Source of the DNA: Ophiosphaerella korrae
Lineage: Eukaryota; Ascomycota; Dothideomycetes; Pleosporales; Phaeosphaeriaceae
Assembly (NCBI GenBank): GCA_028456385.1
Contig: JALNQF010000047.1
Coordinates: 124,001-188,000, forward strand
Direction of reading: 5' to 3'
Length of the DNA stretch: 64,000 bases
Part shown: one piece after another, positions 63,546 to 64,000 of the stretch
Position numbering within the stretch: the first letter of the stretch is position 1
How the letters are laid out: each line of letters starts with the position of its first letter
Position numbers and translations under genes: made by a program
Notes under the pieces: generated by a model
The model's database searches: none
Seen by the model: only the letters and a program-made list of their open reading frames with translations
Told to the model about the DNA's origin: nothing

Positions 63546-64000
63546 GATCGCTTTTGAGTTAGATGTTCATCAAAATGAAGTTAAATTATTACTATACATA
63601 ATCAAATGCCTTCCTAGACGGAAATACTCGTCCACCATGTCCATGTCACTGACTCCACAGCAGCTCTTCGTCCCATTGCTTGTGCTTCAAAGTAGAATCG
63701 ATGAGCCTCTGGCTTTCTATCTTGAGCAATGACTCCACCCTACACTAAAAGATCAACCGGAAGCCTCCAGTCCGCAATCCCTCAAGGAATCGCTCTACTT
63801 GCCCCAGGAGTTGTGCTTGGATGCTCTGGCCCTCGATACTTTGTGCAGCTAAGCAGAGCTGGATCTTGCCACTTAGTCTACCCCGGCCTTCCGCCGTGTC
63901 ATCCGGGTGTTGAAAATTAGTCTGGCATAGGATTAGGTCAAAGGTGAAGTGTATTTGGCGCCTGCTACGAGCCTTTTGTCATCTGATGCGTAATGTACTG
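63546..64000. other. 3' flank of the DUF2985 gene to the window end
   Basis: No coding signal beyond short frames. Includes the probable 3' UTR (ATTATTACTATACATAATC region). Confidence 0.5.

Noticed and set aside
1..64000. CRISPR arrays, rRNA operons, intact transposons or a biosynthetic gene cluster
   Set aside because: No regularly spaced repeats, rRNA-like sequence, transposase or reverse-transcriptase motifs, or PKS/NRPS/terpene-cyclase domains were seen. Gene structure is that of a fungal nuclear genome.

Overview
The window looks like nuclear chromosomal DNA from a filamentous ascomycete, most likely a Dothideomycete of the Pleosporales type (the class is inference). Genes sit on both strands and almost all have one to four short introns (about 47-66 bases) with GTRNGT donors and CTNAC/CTAAT branch sites. 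The protein set is typically fungal: ALG6, ERG26, NOP14, GH131, 2EXR/F-box-like proteins, a C2H2 and a bHLH regulator with long leaders. I predict 29 protein genes, one of them frameshifted, plus one gene relic. Exon structures were worked out by hand from splice consensus, reading phase and protein-family fit.

Layout. 0.5-2.5 kb: two tandem 2EXR/F-box-like genes. 2.9-4.8 kb: a secreted-type protein with a long EKPAA repeat (minus strand). 4.8-7.2 kb: gene-poor, partly AT-rich. 7.2-21.97 kb: a dense housekeeping block with NOP14, an unknown protein with a 63-base tandem duplication, an ANCHR/ZFYVE19-like zinc protein, a DsbA-like thioredoxin-fold protein, a 2EXR relic, an SMP-domain protein, RanGAP (RNA1), COX17, ALG6 and a nucleolin-like NSR1/gar2. 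23.9-31.4 kb: a C2H2 regulator, an MFS transporter and an NTF2-like protein with a tail of repeated aromatic/acidic motifs. 31.4-36.6 kb: about 5 kb with no supported gene, ending in a pyrimidine-rich leader. 36.6-44.85 kb: a bHLH factor with an apparent GC-AG intron, a membrane-anchored pirin, GH131 and a CorA-like transporter. 46.1-49.5 kb: a second 2EXR cluster of one plus-strand and two minus-strand genes, the last frameshifted at a CA repeat. 49.8-63.5 kb: a UBE3D-like E2-binding protein, ERG26, an E2-like protein with two UBC domains, TRAPP subunit TRS23 (start codon split by an intron), RPN10, a borealin/Nbl1-like protein, an exopolyphosphatase-like DHH protein with a signal peptide, and a DUF2985-type membrane protein.

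How the genes relate. Most are independent housekeeping functions, often in divergent pairs: NOP14/unknown, ZFYVE19-like/DsbA-like, RNA1/COX17, ALG6/NSR1, E2/TRS23, RPN10/Nbl1-like, PPX/DUF2985. Three genes between 49.8 and 57.2 kb serve ubiquitin-proteasome biology (UBE3D-like, tandem-UBC E2, RPN10), but they are interspersed with unrelated genes. I see no secondary-metabolite cluster, intact transposon, CRISPR array or rRNA. The least conventional features are the 2EXR families at both ends with a shared first-intron position, the NTF2-like repeat protein, the two-UBC E2 and the EKPAA protein.
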